60,182 nt of DNA from Diplodia intermedia (taxonomy: Eukaryota; Ascomycota; Dothideomycetes; Botryosphaeriales; Botryosphaeriaceae): assembly GCA_021495925.1 (NCBI GenBank), contig JAKEKT010000143.1, forward strand, positions 1 to 60,182, written 5' to 3'. This document shows positions 1 to 10,728 of this stretch, piece after piece. Each line of letters begins with the position of its first letter. The first letter of the stretch is position 1. A program made the translations under genes and the position numbers. A model generated the notes under the pieces. That model ran no database searches. It was not told where the DNA came from and worked only from the letters and a program-made list of their open reading frames with translations.

Positions 1-2309
1 TCATCCCCCGCATCTGCACGCGTTCATTTTCCCTTTCCCCCATCCAATCCCCCCCATCTTCATCTTTCCCTTTCCCCCTCCCCCCAAACCCCCCTTCTGG
101 CGCTTTTACGGACGTCGATGGGGTGTGTAAGCAAGCAACCCAAGGCGCTACTACTTAGGTTCAAGGTCTTAACAGCTTCGACTCAAGTCAAGAGCTCAGT
201 TATCCTTTTGGATCTTTCCGTTCAAGTCACTTCCGCTGTACCTAGATCGTAGTAGTGTTGTCACAGATGGATGCCACATCTGAACGGTCTGAACCAATAC
301 GAAGCCAAGCCCATGTCCATGCCGTCGGGTTCCAGGCTGGGCTTCCAGGTCCAGTTCAGTCCCCATCCATTCCATCATATAACTGTCGTCGTCTTCGGCC
401 TCGTAGGCGAGAATATGCCTAGACAACATCCTAAAGATTGCCCAGGTATATCAATGGCTCGCAACGTCTCGCGCCTCGGAACCGATACTAGCTTGTCCTT
501 GATGCCGAATATTCGGCATTGGGGGAGGAGACTTGTATGTTCATGTGGAAAGAGCGAAACAAGGAAATGGCTAGATGGGACATGGTAGTTATGTAAGAAT
601 CGTCGGCTATTCGTCACGCGAAAGGGCCACATTGGCTTGGGACCGGCGGAGACACGGGAAGAGGGCCATGTAGTGGTGCTTTTCGGTGGACAGGTTCCGT
701 AAATTCTGCGCGAATTGCATGGCCCCTACGTTTTGATTTGCGACAGCTACGTCTCTGGAAACATGAATGGTGAGGTAGTCAAGCAGTAGAAGGGAGAGGG
801 TAGTCCAGAGCAAACATTCGAGATTGTGTGACAGCGGAACTCTTGCGGGTCATTCTTAGTTCAGATCTTTACTTTAGTGTATCTAACTATCACTATCTTT
901 CGACTTTGAAATCGAGTTCTTCCATTGCAGAGTCGTCAACATACAGTGATGCCGTGGCAAAGTGTTGAACAGATGCAAGGCATTCCCCTGAATCCTACAA
1001 AAAAGCAAAAATAAGCATACCCAGGATACGAGATCTTGGGGAAGAGGCTGACGTAGATTGAACGGAGGAATTTAAATGATACGAGCACATAAGGGTAGGC
1101 AGAAAGTGCGTAATCATCTGGCAAAGATCTGAACCATGGAAGCAACGAGCTCGAGCAAACTAGTAAAAGATCCAATGAGCTACAAGTAATTCATTGATTG
1201 GCTTGCAACAATTTCCTAACAGAGAAGTGTGGCCATTCACGTCTCCGGTCTGTGTTGTCCAACGTCCAACCACTAAACATTCCGCTTTAGGTCAACCATT
1301 CATCCATGAGAACGCATCCTCCAATCACTGCCCGAATCACCGGCCACGAACACAGCCCATCGAACACTGCCTCAACGCCAAAGCCACCAAGAAGGACTAC
1401 ACAGCCCGCAGACCCATACATCCACCCAGTCTTTCACTCCGCCATCACCACCACCAGCCAGCCAGTCCGCTCCCCTCCACAGCCTCCCGCCCCACTCGAT
1501 CCCAAGCCATCGCCCTCCCCAATCTCCAACCCCCCCCCCCCCCGACCAATCAGCACCCGCGGTCCGCCCATGGCAGAAAATAGCACCGCCCGCAACCGAA
1601 ACCCGGTACGCTAGCACTCACCGGCGTACCGGCAAAAAGCAACAACCCGACCGAACGTCGGCGTAGGTAGCCGCTGTCCCGCACTACTGCTACTCCACAT
1701 AACCGAAAAAATGACCGTGCGTCCCTTCATTTTCCCCCTCTCCCTGCGACAGCAGCCTCATCCGGCCCTAACTCCTAACCGTCTGTCTGTCTCCATACGC
1801 CTACGCCGCCGCCGCCGCCGCTACTTACCTGCCTGCCTACCATTATCCACACATAGCCGTAGGAACCGTTCCGCTTCTTAGGTAGCCGCGCAGGCTCATC
1901 AGCTGCATGCGCCTGCCTTTTTTGCGCTCGCTCCCGTCGATAGCGCGGACCAGAGAATGGCAACGGGCATCGTGTGTGTGTGTATGTATGTATGGTACGT
2001 GTAGTGAAATGAGAGAAACGCGAAATTGACGCGTCTATCGGAGGTTTCTTACTGGCCGTTGGTGACGGGCAGGGGAAGAAGAAGATGATGATGGGGGGTT
2101 GGTCGTTGGTGGTGGCGTGGCGTGGCGTGGCGTGTGGATTGTCGCGTTCACCTGCCTGTCTGTCTGTCTGTCTGCCAGCCCGCGTTTTGGGGGGCGGGGC
2201 GGCGGTTGGAGATGGTGTGGTTTGATTGGGGGGCGGAAGGATTGGTACGAGCGACGAGTAGAATCTTGTGGTACGTGGATCCGAAGAGATATGTGATGGA
2301 AGAGAAGGC

Positions 2310-2313
<4 letters not shown>

Positions 2314-2355
<42 letters not shown>
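2314..2355. repeat. (GA)n microsatellite
   Basis: Uninterrupted GA dinucleotide run of about 42 bp in the gene-free left part of the window. It is a candidate length polymorphism. Confidence 0.95.
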
Positions 2356-2358
<3 letters not shown>

Positions 2359-4719
2359 AGTAGCACTATCACGAGATAGGAACCTGTTCAACATAGCTGT
2401 GAGAACACAAGGTGCCTCTACATGCTTCTTCCAACTGAAGCCTACCCACACGGCCGCGAGCAGAGAGACCTCTCCGCCCGTCGTCCAGGCCATGTTACAT
2501 TGGCACCATCAGCAAGACCCACTGCAGGAGACGACTACAACAATACCGCGCTCTTACGCGTGAGCAGGTCCACAAATGAGCACAAGGCCGAGACCAAAGG
2601 GGAGGAAGGAAAAAAACTGAATGGTCGTATTCGACCGGGAACAGCGGTCGGCCGGCTGCATCCGACGACGGCAGCCCAAGCGCGGCACATGGGAAAAAAA
2701 GTGACGTAGTAGCGTCCGTCGGCAGCAATGTCCGTAGACGAGCCCGGGGGGGTACAATGTGGAGTAAGTAGTGCTAGCTAGTCAGCCCTTCTCACCAAGC
2801 TTTTCCGACAGTCGAACAACACATAGATTAAAATCACAAGACCGTTTTTACGGGAAATAAGGCAGATGACATCACCACCACCACCACCACCGGCAAGTGG
2901 CCGGCGGCAGAGTTCGTTCGTTGTCCTTTACTCGATGCGTACGGATAGCGCAGCAGCAGCAGCCAGCAGCGGACAAACAGGAAAAGAGCGCTAGGCCGCA
3001 AACGAGTGTGATAATAAGGCGAGACACGGTGGCCAGCACGGTAGCCAGCACCGAGGGCGCAGGAGCCAGCGGGCAGTCCGAGCTGCGACGTTCCAGAACA
3101 TTTGAGGCGGGCATCGTGATCAGCATTTGCTGACGAAGAGTGGTTGCTCGGATTTCGCTTAGACCCAGCCCTGTTGATCTCGAGCTCGTCAATCGCAAAA
3201 GCACACGCCCCTTGCAGGGGGGGTGGGGGAGAGATCCAAGGACTCATCAACGCCGCGAGCAATGTCGGCGGCAGTCGCCCGAGACGTGGAGAGATGTAGG
3301 TGGGAGAGCAATGGAAGCGACAACGGGTGGTGACAGGTGACAGGCGACATGCGACCTGTCCTCCTGTCTCACGTTGTAACCCTCACATCTCAAACGTAAT
3401 CGATTACTTGACCAGGAGTGCAGCAGCCGCTGTGGACTCGTCTCTCCGAACCCTGTACCAATTTGTGCAAGGAAGATTTGGATCTCGGAGATTGTGAGTG
3501 CACGCATGCATGCATGCATGAGAGCGGGAGCAACAAACGGTTGTGATAATAATAACATGGGCAGGGAACTGTTGGAAAGCTTCAGCCCCAACGGCAAACG
3601 CCTTTAGTGCAGCGCCAGCCGCGCCCCCGGCTGCTATAACTTTGACCGGTGGTCCACTTTGGGTGAACAGCAGCCGCGCACTAAACTAGAGCCCCGTCGT
3701 GACAGCTGAGCCACCCGAGCCGCGCCGGTCCATCTCACGACGAGTGACGACGACGACGACGACGAACGATGGCGGAGCCTCACGTCGTCTGTGCTTCTGT
3801 TCGTTCGTTCGCGCGCCGCCGCCGAGTATTAGCAGCAGTATAGACTTTCGCACCAAGGATTCCACGGAACCACGCGAAATCATCCGCACGGGTGCGCTTC
3901 TCGTCAAAGCTCCCACACCACAGACCATCATCATCCCCCACCAACGCACACCACACAACAAACCTCCGCCCCCTGTCATCATCACCACCCTCCTCATCAC
4001 ACAAACGCAGACGAGAGAAAAAGAGAGAGAGAGAGAAGGAGGAAAGCACTGACACGTCCCCCGACGCCGGCCCTTTCCGCCCACACACATACCCCTCCGC
4101 TCATCAACCACCCACTGCTCATCACACAACAAAAAAAAAAAAAAAGAGCCGACGACGACGACGATGTGTGATGAGATGAGAAGAGAGTGAAATAGAGCAC
4201 CAAGCCGAGACGAGCCGAAACGAGACGAGACGAGACGAGATGACGGTCCCAGCTCACCCTCCCTCCGTCTCCCCCCTTACCAAACCAAACCAACCGCCCC
4301 AGCAGCGCCCAGCGCCCAGCAACCCCAACACACGAAGGACAAAGCTCTCCCCAATTGTTTCAGCTCCAGCCCCAGCCCCAGCCCAGCTCAGCCCGGCCCA
4401 GCTCTTCCGCCTGTCTGTCTGTCTGTCTGTCGTGTCAAATTTTCCGTGCCTGCATGCCTGCCCAACGCGCTGCGCCGCGCCGCGCCGAACACCCCCCCTA
4501 AAAGAGGATCCGCGCGGCGCCCCCCGCCGCCGTCCAACCAACTGTGACTAACCAATCTCGAGCCAACACTCCCGGCGGAGGTTAGGGCTAGAAAATCGTT
4601 TTCCGTGATCTGCTTTCTAGAAGAAGAGGGAAGGAAAATCCAACAGCGGGGGCATTATGGTGACCCAAGCGTGCCACGTGAGATGAAAAAAAGAAAGAAA
4701 GAAAGCTAGGACGGTGATC

Positions 4720-4742
4720 GAGAGAGAGAGAGAGAGAGAGAG
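4720..4742. repeat. (AG)n microsatellite
   Basis: AG dinucleotide run of about 23 bp, followed at 4808-4840 by looser GA-rich sequence. Confidence 0.9.
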
Positions 4743-5223
4743 TAAAGGGACACCGCACGGATGTAATGTACGTGTGCAAAGGCTGCGTAGTACCCAGTGC
4801 CCATCCCCGAGAGATAGAGAGAAAGAGAGAAAGAGATAGAAAAAGGACCCAAATGACTGCTGCAGCAGATATATAACACTGACGCACAGAAACGTGATGA
4901 TGACGATGATGATGAAAGGGAAAGAGAGAGATTAGGTTTCAATGCACACACGTTTTCAATTCCGACCGAGAGCTACCTATCTACATTCCGGGATATCGCC
5001 GTGCGAAGCAAGGAACTTGGAAGTGCCAGAGTGTCGAAATGAGAGAGCAGCAGTCTCGCCGGTTGAACTTGAAAGGGGGGGGGGGTGGGAGTGGGAGTGG
5101 GAACAACGCACAGATGACCCCTGCATCGCCTAGCTGGATCAGCTGCTCCCTGCAACCTGCCGAGGATCACGGAGCAGTGGGCTACGGGAAAACGTGGGGT
5201 TGAAGACGAACGGCGTATTATAT

Positions 5224-5255
<32 letters not shown>
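5224..5255. repeat. (GA)n microsatellite, interrupted
   Basis: GA dinucleotide run with one AGCGA interruption, about 160 bp beyond the stop codon of the minus-strand RAD23 gene. It probably lies in or near that gene's 3' UTR. Confidence 0.9.
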
Positions 5256-5410
5256 AGTGGGAGTGGGCAGGGTGCTGTTGCGCTCAGTTATGCAAGACGC
5301 CGCAGCAAAGGGAAGCCAGACCGGGGATGCCCCGAGACTATGAATGTTCGTCCATGTCGTAAAGCCGATTTAGAACTGAAAGTGACAAGCCGTTGTCGTT
5401 AACCTGTACC

Positions 5411-6885
5411 CTACTGCTGGTCGTCATCCTCCGGCTGGTCGAACAGGAAATTTGCCGCCAGCTCCTCGTTCTTGTCGCACGCAAAGTAGGCCTGCACCAC
5501 AAGATCCCTCTCGAACCCAAGGCGGCACAACTACCTTGCTGTTAGCTTCCCGAACCAGCCAAGGGGCAAATCCAATACATACCCTGTCGATCGCCTCGCT
5601 CTCCTCCTCCGTGATGCTGACAACCTGCGCACCCGGCGGAAGAGGCGTGTCGTCGTCGTGGTCCTCGCTCAGGAGGCTGAGGAACTGCTCCGGGTGGTCC
5701 GCAATCAGCTGGGCCAACCCAGGGTTACCCTGCCCAACCTGCTGCAGGATGGGCTCGAGCATGTGAGGTTGTTGTTGCACAAGCTGGCGGAGCTGCTGGA
5801 ACTGAGGGTTGTTGCGAAGGAAGTCGAGGTCACCGGCACCAGCACCGGCGGCGGCGGCGGCAGCAGCAGCACCTGCGCCAGCACCAGCACCGGCACCGGC
5901 ACCAGCTGGAGCTCCCCGCGCGCCAGCACCGCCACGACCACCTGCACCCGCTGCCGCCTCAAATAGGTTGACGGGCTCTTCTCCGCCAGAGGCGGCTTGG
6001 GGAGCAGCGGTCTGTGCACCTGCGCCCGCGCCCGCGGCTGGTGCGGGAGCGCCACCCTGCTGGGCCGGAGCATCACGCAGAGCGCTCTCGGGGATCCCGG
6101 TCAACAGGTACTCAACAGCGCGGTCAGGGTTGAAGTACGCCGCCCTCATGGCGCGATCGATGTCTGCACGCGGGAAGCCCATGCTCTCCATGTTCGCAAT
6201 TGCCGCCTCTCTCTCGGGGCCCATGGTCAAGGATGAAGGGTTGTTGAACTGCGGGTCACCAGCAGCAGCCTGGGGCGCCGCGGGCGCGGGAGAGGGGGTG
6301 GCAGGGACATCGGATGCGGGAGCGGACGACTGCGCAGGAGCGGACGGAGTGGAAGCCTGGGCGGGCTCGCGAGCCGGGGTGGAGGGAGCGGCCTTGCTGG
6401 CGGATGCGGTGGGCTGGGGCTTCGGCTACGCTAAAGGTGAGCATTTGGGCCCGTGAATGCAGAGCCCTTGTTTGGCTAACTAACCTTCTGGATCATGCAA
6501 ACAATGAAGCCCTTCTCCTCGATGTTGTACGATTCTACCGTCTTGTCATCCTGGAGGATCTTGCCTGTGCCCAACGTTAGTCACCCGTCTCAGACGTCGC
6601 GCAGCGCCATTAAAGCTTACCCGAGTAGATAAGCTTCTGCTTGTCCGCTTCCCAGCCCTTCTCGGCGGAGATCTTGGCCTTGACATCGGCAATCTAGCAG
6701 CAGTAGCAATCAGCACGCGGGCGAGCGTTTGGTGGGCAGCGCGGCGGGGCGCGCGGGGTGGCGCACCGTCTCAGAGGGCTCTGCCTCGATGACGAACTTT
6801 TGCTGCTTGAGATCCTGCGCGGAGGAATTAGCACGAGGCCGGGCGCGGCTGATGGGATCAAGCATACCTTGAAGGTGAGCTTCAT
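5411..6885 (-). CDS. rad23: UV excision repair / proteasome shuttle protein Rad23
   Basis: Rad23 carries ubiquitinated proteins to the proteasome through its N-terminal ubiquitin-like domain and binds Rad4/XPC in nucleotide excision repair. Six exons read on the minus strand: 6885-6868, 6814-6767, 6693-6621, 6564-6485, 6425-5583 and 5530-5411, giving 393 residues. The order is UBL (about 1-75, beginning MKLTFKDLKQQKF), first UBA (about 143-185), an Ala/Gly-rich linker made of GAGA-type repeats, the XPC-binding domain (about 273-329, beginning LDFLRNNPQFQQL) and a second UBA ending FLFDQPEDDDQQ. This full family architecture makes the assignment firm. The 18-nt first exon and the introns are supported by UBL continuity across every join. 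Intron 4 has two acceptors 5 nt apart; only the downstream one (exon from 6425) keeps frame. Confidence 0.93.
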
Positions 6886-9240
6886 GGTGACGATAGCGGC
6901 GGGGTTGGCAACTGCGGGTGTGGGGTGGCGGCGAAGAAGAGGCAGAGGCCGGGCTTTTGATCGCGTCGGACAATGACGACTCCTGCAGGTGCGCAAACGC
7001 GATGCAGAGTTTTCAACGGGGTCCGCAAGCGTTGATGGGGTTTGGGTGAGGTGAGGCAATGAGGTAGGCACGATTACAGTACGAGCCACCGCGAGAGGCG
7101 GCGACACTGGACGGAAAGTCTTGGCGAGTTTGTTGGGAAAGCAAACCGCAGCTAGGCTGCCATTACTCCGTAGTCCGTACACGCCTCCCCCATCACGCTC
7201 GCTGCTGTGCTACGCACGCTCAGGCTCCGCGATCCGCACCACGCTCCGGACGAGCCTTCGAATCGGCTTCTCCTCCATCACTCACCGCTTCTCGGAGCCT
7301 GCTGCCTCTAGCCGCGTTGCGTTCACTTCACCTCCTGGAGTCCAGATCGCGGCCGTCGCAGCAAGAGCAGCAAAGAAACAACAGACGAAACCCTGAAGGC
7401 TAAAACACCATGCGGAGACGGCAGAGCGCGCGCGATTGGCGACGTGACGGGTCTTGAGGCGCAGGTGCGGCAAGGAGGATGCAAGACAACTGCACGAATG
7501 CTTCACGCCTAGCAGAGGGCGCAGGCCTGCGGCTAGGCTGCTGAGTGAGGCCGCGGCTACGGAGAATGGCCGGTTAAGCGAGAGCCGACCGAAGGTTGTC
7601 GGCGCGACGGGTGCGCAGGCTGGACCCGCAGTAGTGAGCGCTCCCGAACCGCACGTCTCCGCGCTGCTGACAAGCCTCCTTCATCACAGAGCGGTAGGGC
7701 AGATGCGCTGAGCACAGGCAGCATCCGCCTCGACCGGGGCGCTCGTCGGGCTTGGCCATGGCACGCTGCTCACCTCACCCACGCGCCGCCCGACACAGGC
7801 GCAGGCCACGCTGCCATTGGCGGCCACGCGCATGTATTCGTGCCACGGGCGCTGTCGAGCGCGGCTTGTCCTACGCCGCGACTGGGGGCAACCCGACTCT
7901 GTGCAGCGCGGCGCAGCCTCAGCTCGCACCCGGTGGGCGCTAGCCCGCACAGCACCGGCGGCGAGCGCAGCGTGTTTGTTGGCCGGGCGCTGTCGCGTGC
8001 TTGGTAAACAGCGCGGGCTGTTTGACGTCTGGTTTGGCGCACGGAGATGACGAGGGATCCGAACGCCAGGCTGCCAACGGGCCCGCTGCGGGGGGGTCCC
8101 CGTTCTGGCCGCGTTCCACGCCCCGTCGGCCATCGTTTCGAGCGGGCGGCGGGCTTGTACGCCATTGGATGCACGTAACTAACGGCCACAGAAAATTGGG
8201 TCTCCCGAACCGTACCTGCGTAGGGTCGCAGCGGCCGGTGGCCCAGGAGTACGCGGGTGCTCGCCGATGCCACCGTGCTGCCCGCTGTCTCGCGCCAGCG
8301 CTCGCATTGCCGTCATGTCGAGGCAGCAATTTCCCAGCCCACGCCCAGCTTCTCCGCGCCAGCCCGGATGCATGTCGCGCATCAAGGATGTGCAAGATCA
8401 AGGATTGGCAAGATGCCCGCCGCCCGCGTGCAGGCCTGTCCCTACCGGCGCCCACCACTCGAGCCCTACCGCGCCAGGTTCTATTTATTCCCTGAGCTCC
8501 CCACACGCCGTTGCCCGCCGTTGCCAATACGCCCTCGTCATTTGTCGTCGTCTTTTTCTCTCTGCAGCTGCTCGTTCCCAGCCCCCCGGGTCCCCTCACC
8601 GCAGTGCAGATCACAGAGATCCCGCGATTCCAGAGGCTGAGCAAGACAGCCACGGACTGCATCACGAATTTTCGAAACTAGCCCCGGCTCCGACGCTCCC
8701 GAGTGGCCCAGATATACCATCAGCGCGCCAGCCCCTCCAGCTCGGCCGCCTCGTCGACTCTCGTTCCCCCTTCAGTCACTCGCTTTATACCTGCGTCGCC
8801 TTGCTCCAGGACCCAGCTTCAAGTGCACAGACACGCCCGCCTGCAATTGCTACGCTGTAGCCCGGGGAGCGCTTCCGATCTCTACTCGAAACCATAACCT
8901 TGGACCGCCCCTCACCGCCCGGCCACAGCATCCTCTTCCCTGTCTCTCAACCGCGCCTGTACGCCCATCACCTGCTTATTGCCGCACCAGCCCAACTCTC
9001 AAGAGTCGGCCCCCTCCCCAGTGTTATTCCTCCTGTGGCGAGATCCTGATGTCTCAGTCCATGGCCTGACGACTTGACCCTCAACTTCCATCGACGCTCG
9101 CTACGCTGCCAACCCCCTTGGTCAGCGCTCAACCGCCTCATCAGGCTCCAACGCATTTCCGACCCCCTCAACCAGGATCCTTCCAAATCGCAAAACCTAA
9201 ATCACTGGGGTTCGCTGCCACCACGGCCCACTGTTGCGAA
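6886..9240. other. Intergenic stretch, divergent promoters
   Basis: This lies between the divergently transcribed rad23 and the membrane-protein gene at 9241. It is GC- and CT-rich, and the open frames present on both strands are Ala/Arg/Pro-rich shadows without domains. I see no supported gene. It presumably holds both promoters and leaders. Confidence 0.5.
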
Positions 9241-10728
9241 ATGTCCCTCTCCACCATCGACTCTCACTCTCTAAGGAAATCCATGGCTTCGAGAAGCGAG
9301 CCCTCCTCGCGCCGCCTCACCCTCTCCACATTGGCGCTGGCGGCCACCATACTCACCATCGTCACTACTGTGTTTTCCGCGCTAACGGCTGCTTCCCTTG
9401 CCTCACTATCGTTCCGCGCTTTGGCGATAATTTCTGTTCTTCTCAACGTCGCTGCCCTTGCAGCCTTAGTGTTATTCTTAATACAGGTCGTGTGGAGGGC
9501 GGACGAGCGGTGGTACAGCTCGGCAAAGAGCCGAAGAGTCCTTCTGTCCCTTTACTCCGTTCCCTTGTTCCTCGCAAGCCTCCTCACGGTGGTCACATAC
9601 GGCCTGGCCCAATCTCACGTCAACCATGTCAAGCCAGAGGACTCCGGAGCCTCGAGCGACTTCATGGCAGGCAAGTTTGCAGTCTGGGCCCTCTCCACGT
9701 TGACTCAGGTCATCTTCATCGTCGCCGCGATGCGATGGCTGCCCCTGGCCTCAGACATGGACCTGAGCCGCTCCTCAACCGAAAACCGGAGCCAGGAAAT
9801 GCGTCATCAAGCGCCGCCGATGATGATCGAGCTCAAGGGCGAGCAGCCTGGTGGAGACCTCGCGTCACCGACCTTCTCAACCGATACGCTGTCTCGCAAC
9901 TCTTGGAGGTCCTCTCTCCAACAGGTCGTCCGACCCATCACCTCACGCACGCGCCTCCTCTCGAGAACCTCCTCCCTCCGCAAATCCGGAAGCTTCTACT
10001 CGGGCAACACGACGCGCACAAACTCCATCGCCCCGTCCGACGGCTTCGAGAGCTGGGACACGTCCAGCGTCGACCAGCAGGCGCGCGACATCGCCACACA
10101 ATCCGCCGACGTCCTGCAGCAAGACCTGCTCAGGGTCCTCGGCCCCGGACGAGGCGGCACCCGCCTCGACCCCATCCCGGGCAGCCGCCCCGTCTCGCCG
10201 GCCCGCGCCCTCGACGGACCCTTCCCCCCTCCCCCCCTGACGCTCGACATCAACCTCGACGACCTGCCGGCGCCGGCGCCCGCCTTCATGGCCGGCAGCC
10301 CGCACAGCTCGCGGCCCTCGACGCCGACGTCCATGACGCCGTCGACCGCCGGCGTCGAGGACGCCAACGTGCACCCGCTCTTCCGCTCCGACAGCCCGCA
10401 CCCGCCGCCCGCCGCCTCGCCCGGCACCGTCGTCGTCGCCAGCCCGTTCAGCGGCCACGTCATCGCGCGGCCGTCGCGCTCGCGCGCCAACAGCCGCACC
10501 CGTGGCGGCGTGGCTTCTCCGGCGCCCGGCGGCACGTATTACGACGGCGTCGCCAACAGCATCCGCAGCAACGCGTCGATGCGCAGCCTGCGCAGCCCCA
10601 GCCCGCCCGCCCGCGAAATCACGCCGCCCGTGCCCGACTTCATCTTCAGCAATGGCGATAGCCCGCGCGTGAGCTCGGCTAGCTTGCGGAAGGTTAGCTT
10701 GCATAAGGATGGTGGTGGGGAGAGTTAG
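9241..10728 (+). CDS. Four-helix membrane protein with disordered tail, unknown function
   Basis: I do not recognise a named family. From the ATG at 9241 the protein is 495 residues with no intron. The first about 170 residues contain four hydrophobic segments, at roughly 27-50, 57-84, 98-122 and 144-166, with basic and polar loops (RADERWYSSAKSRR between helices 2 and 3). The remaining about 325 residues are Ser/Pro/Arg-rich and look disordered, with many SPxR and TPTS-type motifs that could be phosphorylation sites. Such a layout suggests a fungal integral membrane protein with a long cytosolic tail; this is inference. An in-frame ATG at 9118 would add 41 residues of non-hydrophobic sequence. 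I prefer 9241 because the added part looks like leader sequence. Third-position GC rises strongly in the tail. Confidence 0.75.
   Translation: MSLSTIDSHSLRKSMASRSEPSSRRLTLSTLALAATILTIVTTVFSALTAASLASLSFRALAIISVLLNVAALAALVLFLIQVVWRADERWYSSAKSRRVLLSLYSVPLFLASLLTVVTYGLAQSHVNHVKPEDSGASSDFMAGKFAVWALSTLTQVIFIVAAMRWLPLASDMDLSRSSTENRSQEMRHQAPPMMIELKGEQPGGDLASPTFSTDTLSRNSWRSSLQQVVRPITSRTRLLSRTSSLRKSGSFYSGNTTRTNSIAPSDGFESWDTSSVDQQARDIATQSADVLQQDLLRVLGPGRGGTRLDPIPGSRPVSPARALDGPFPPPPLTLDINLDDLPAPAPAFMAGSPHSSRPSTPTSMTPSTAGVEDANVHPLFRSDSPHPPPAASPGTVVVASPFSGHVIARPSRSRANSRTRGGVASPAPGGTYYDGVANSIRSNASMRSLRSPSPPAREITPPVPDFIFSNGDSPRVSSASLRKVSLHKDGGGES

Larger units (their letters stand above)
1..5410. other. Gene-free low-complexity stretch
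   Basis: I see no reading frame with recognisable protein character here on either strand. The stretch is dominated by CT-rich and GA-rich tracts, Cn runs, TCTG and CGACGA repeats, and a pentanucleotide ACGAG run near 4205-4240. Short open frames of 60-180 codons exist but are made of simple-sequence translations. It may hold the long promoter or untranslated leader of a gene outside the window, or a non-coding transcript. Neither is demonstrated. Confidence 0.5.

Noticed and set aside
196..429. Minus-strand frame with an acidic AYEAEDDDSYMMEWMG segment
   Set aside because: Looks mildly protein-like but is short, without domain, start context or splice partners; the left edge prevents a decision.
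7684..8665. Overlapping 150-240 codon frames on both strands
   Set aside because: Arg/Ala/Pro-rich in all frames, no domain, no splice-supported continuity; typical of GC-rich non-coding DNA.
9234..10661. 475-codon plus-strand frame overlapping the membrane protein
   Set aside because: Frame-shifted shadow that becomes Arg/His/Pro-rich; the called frame has clear membrane segments.
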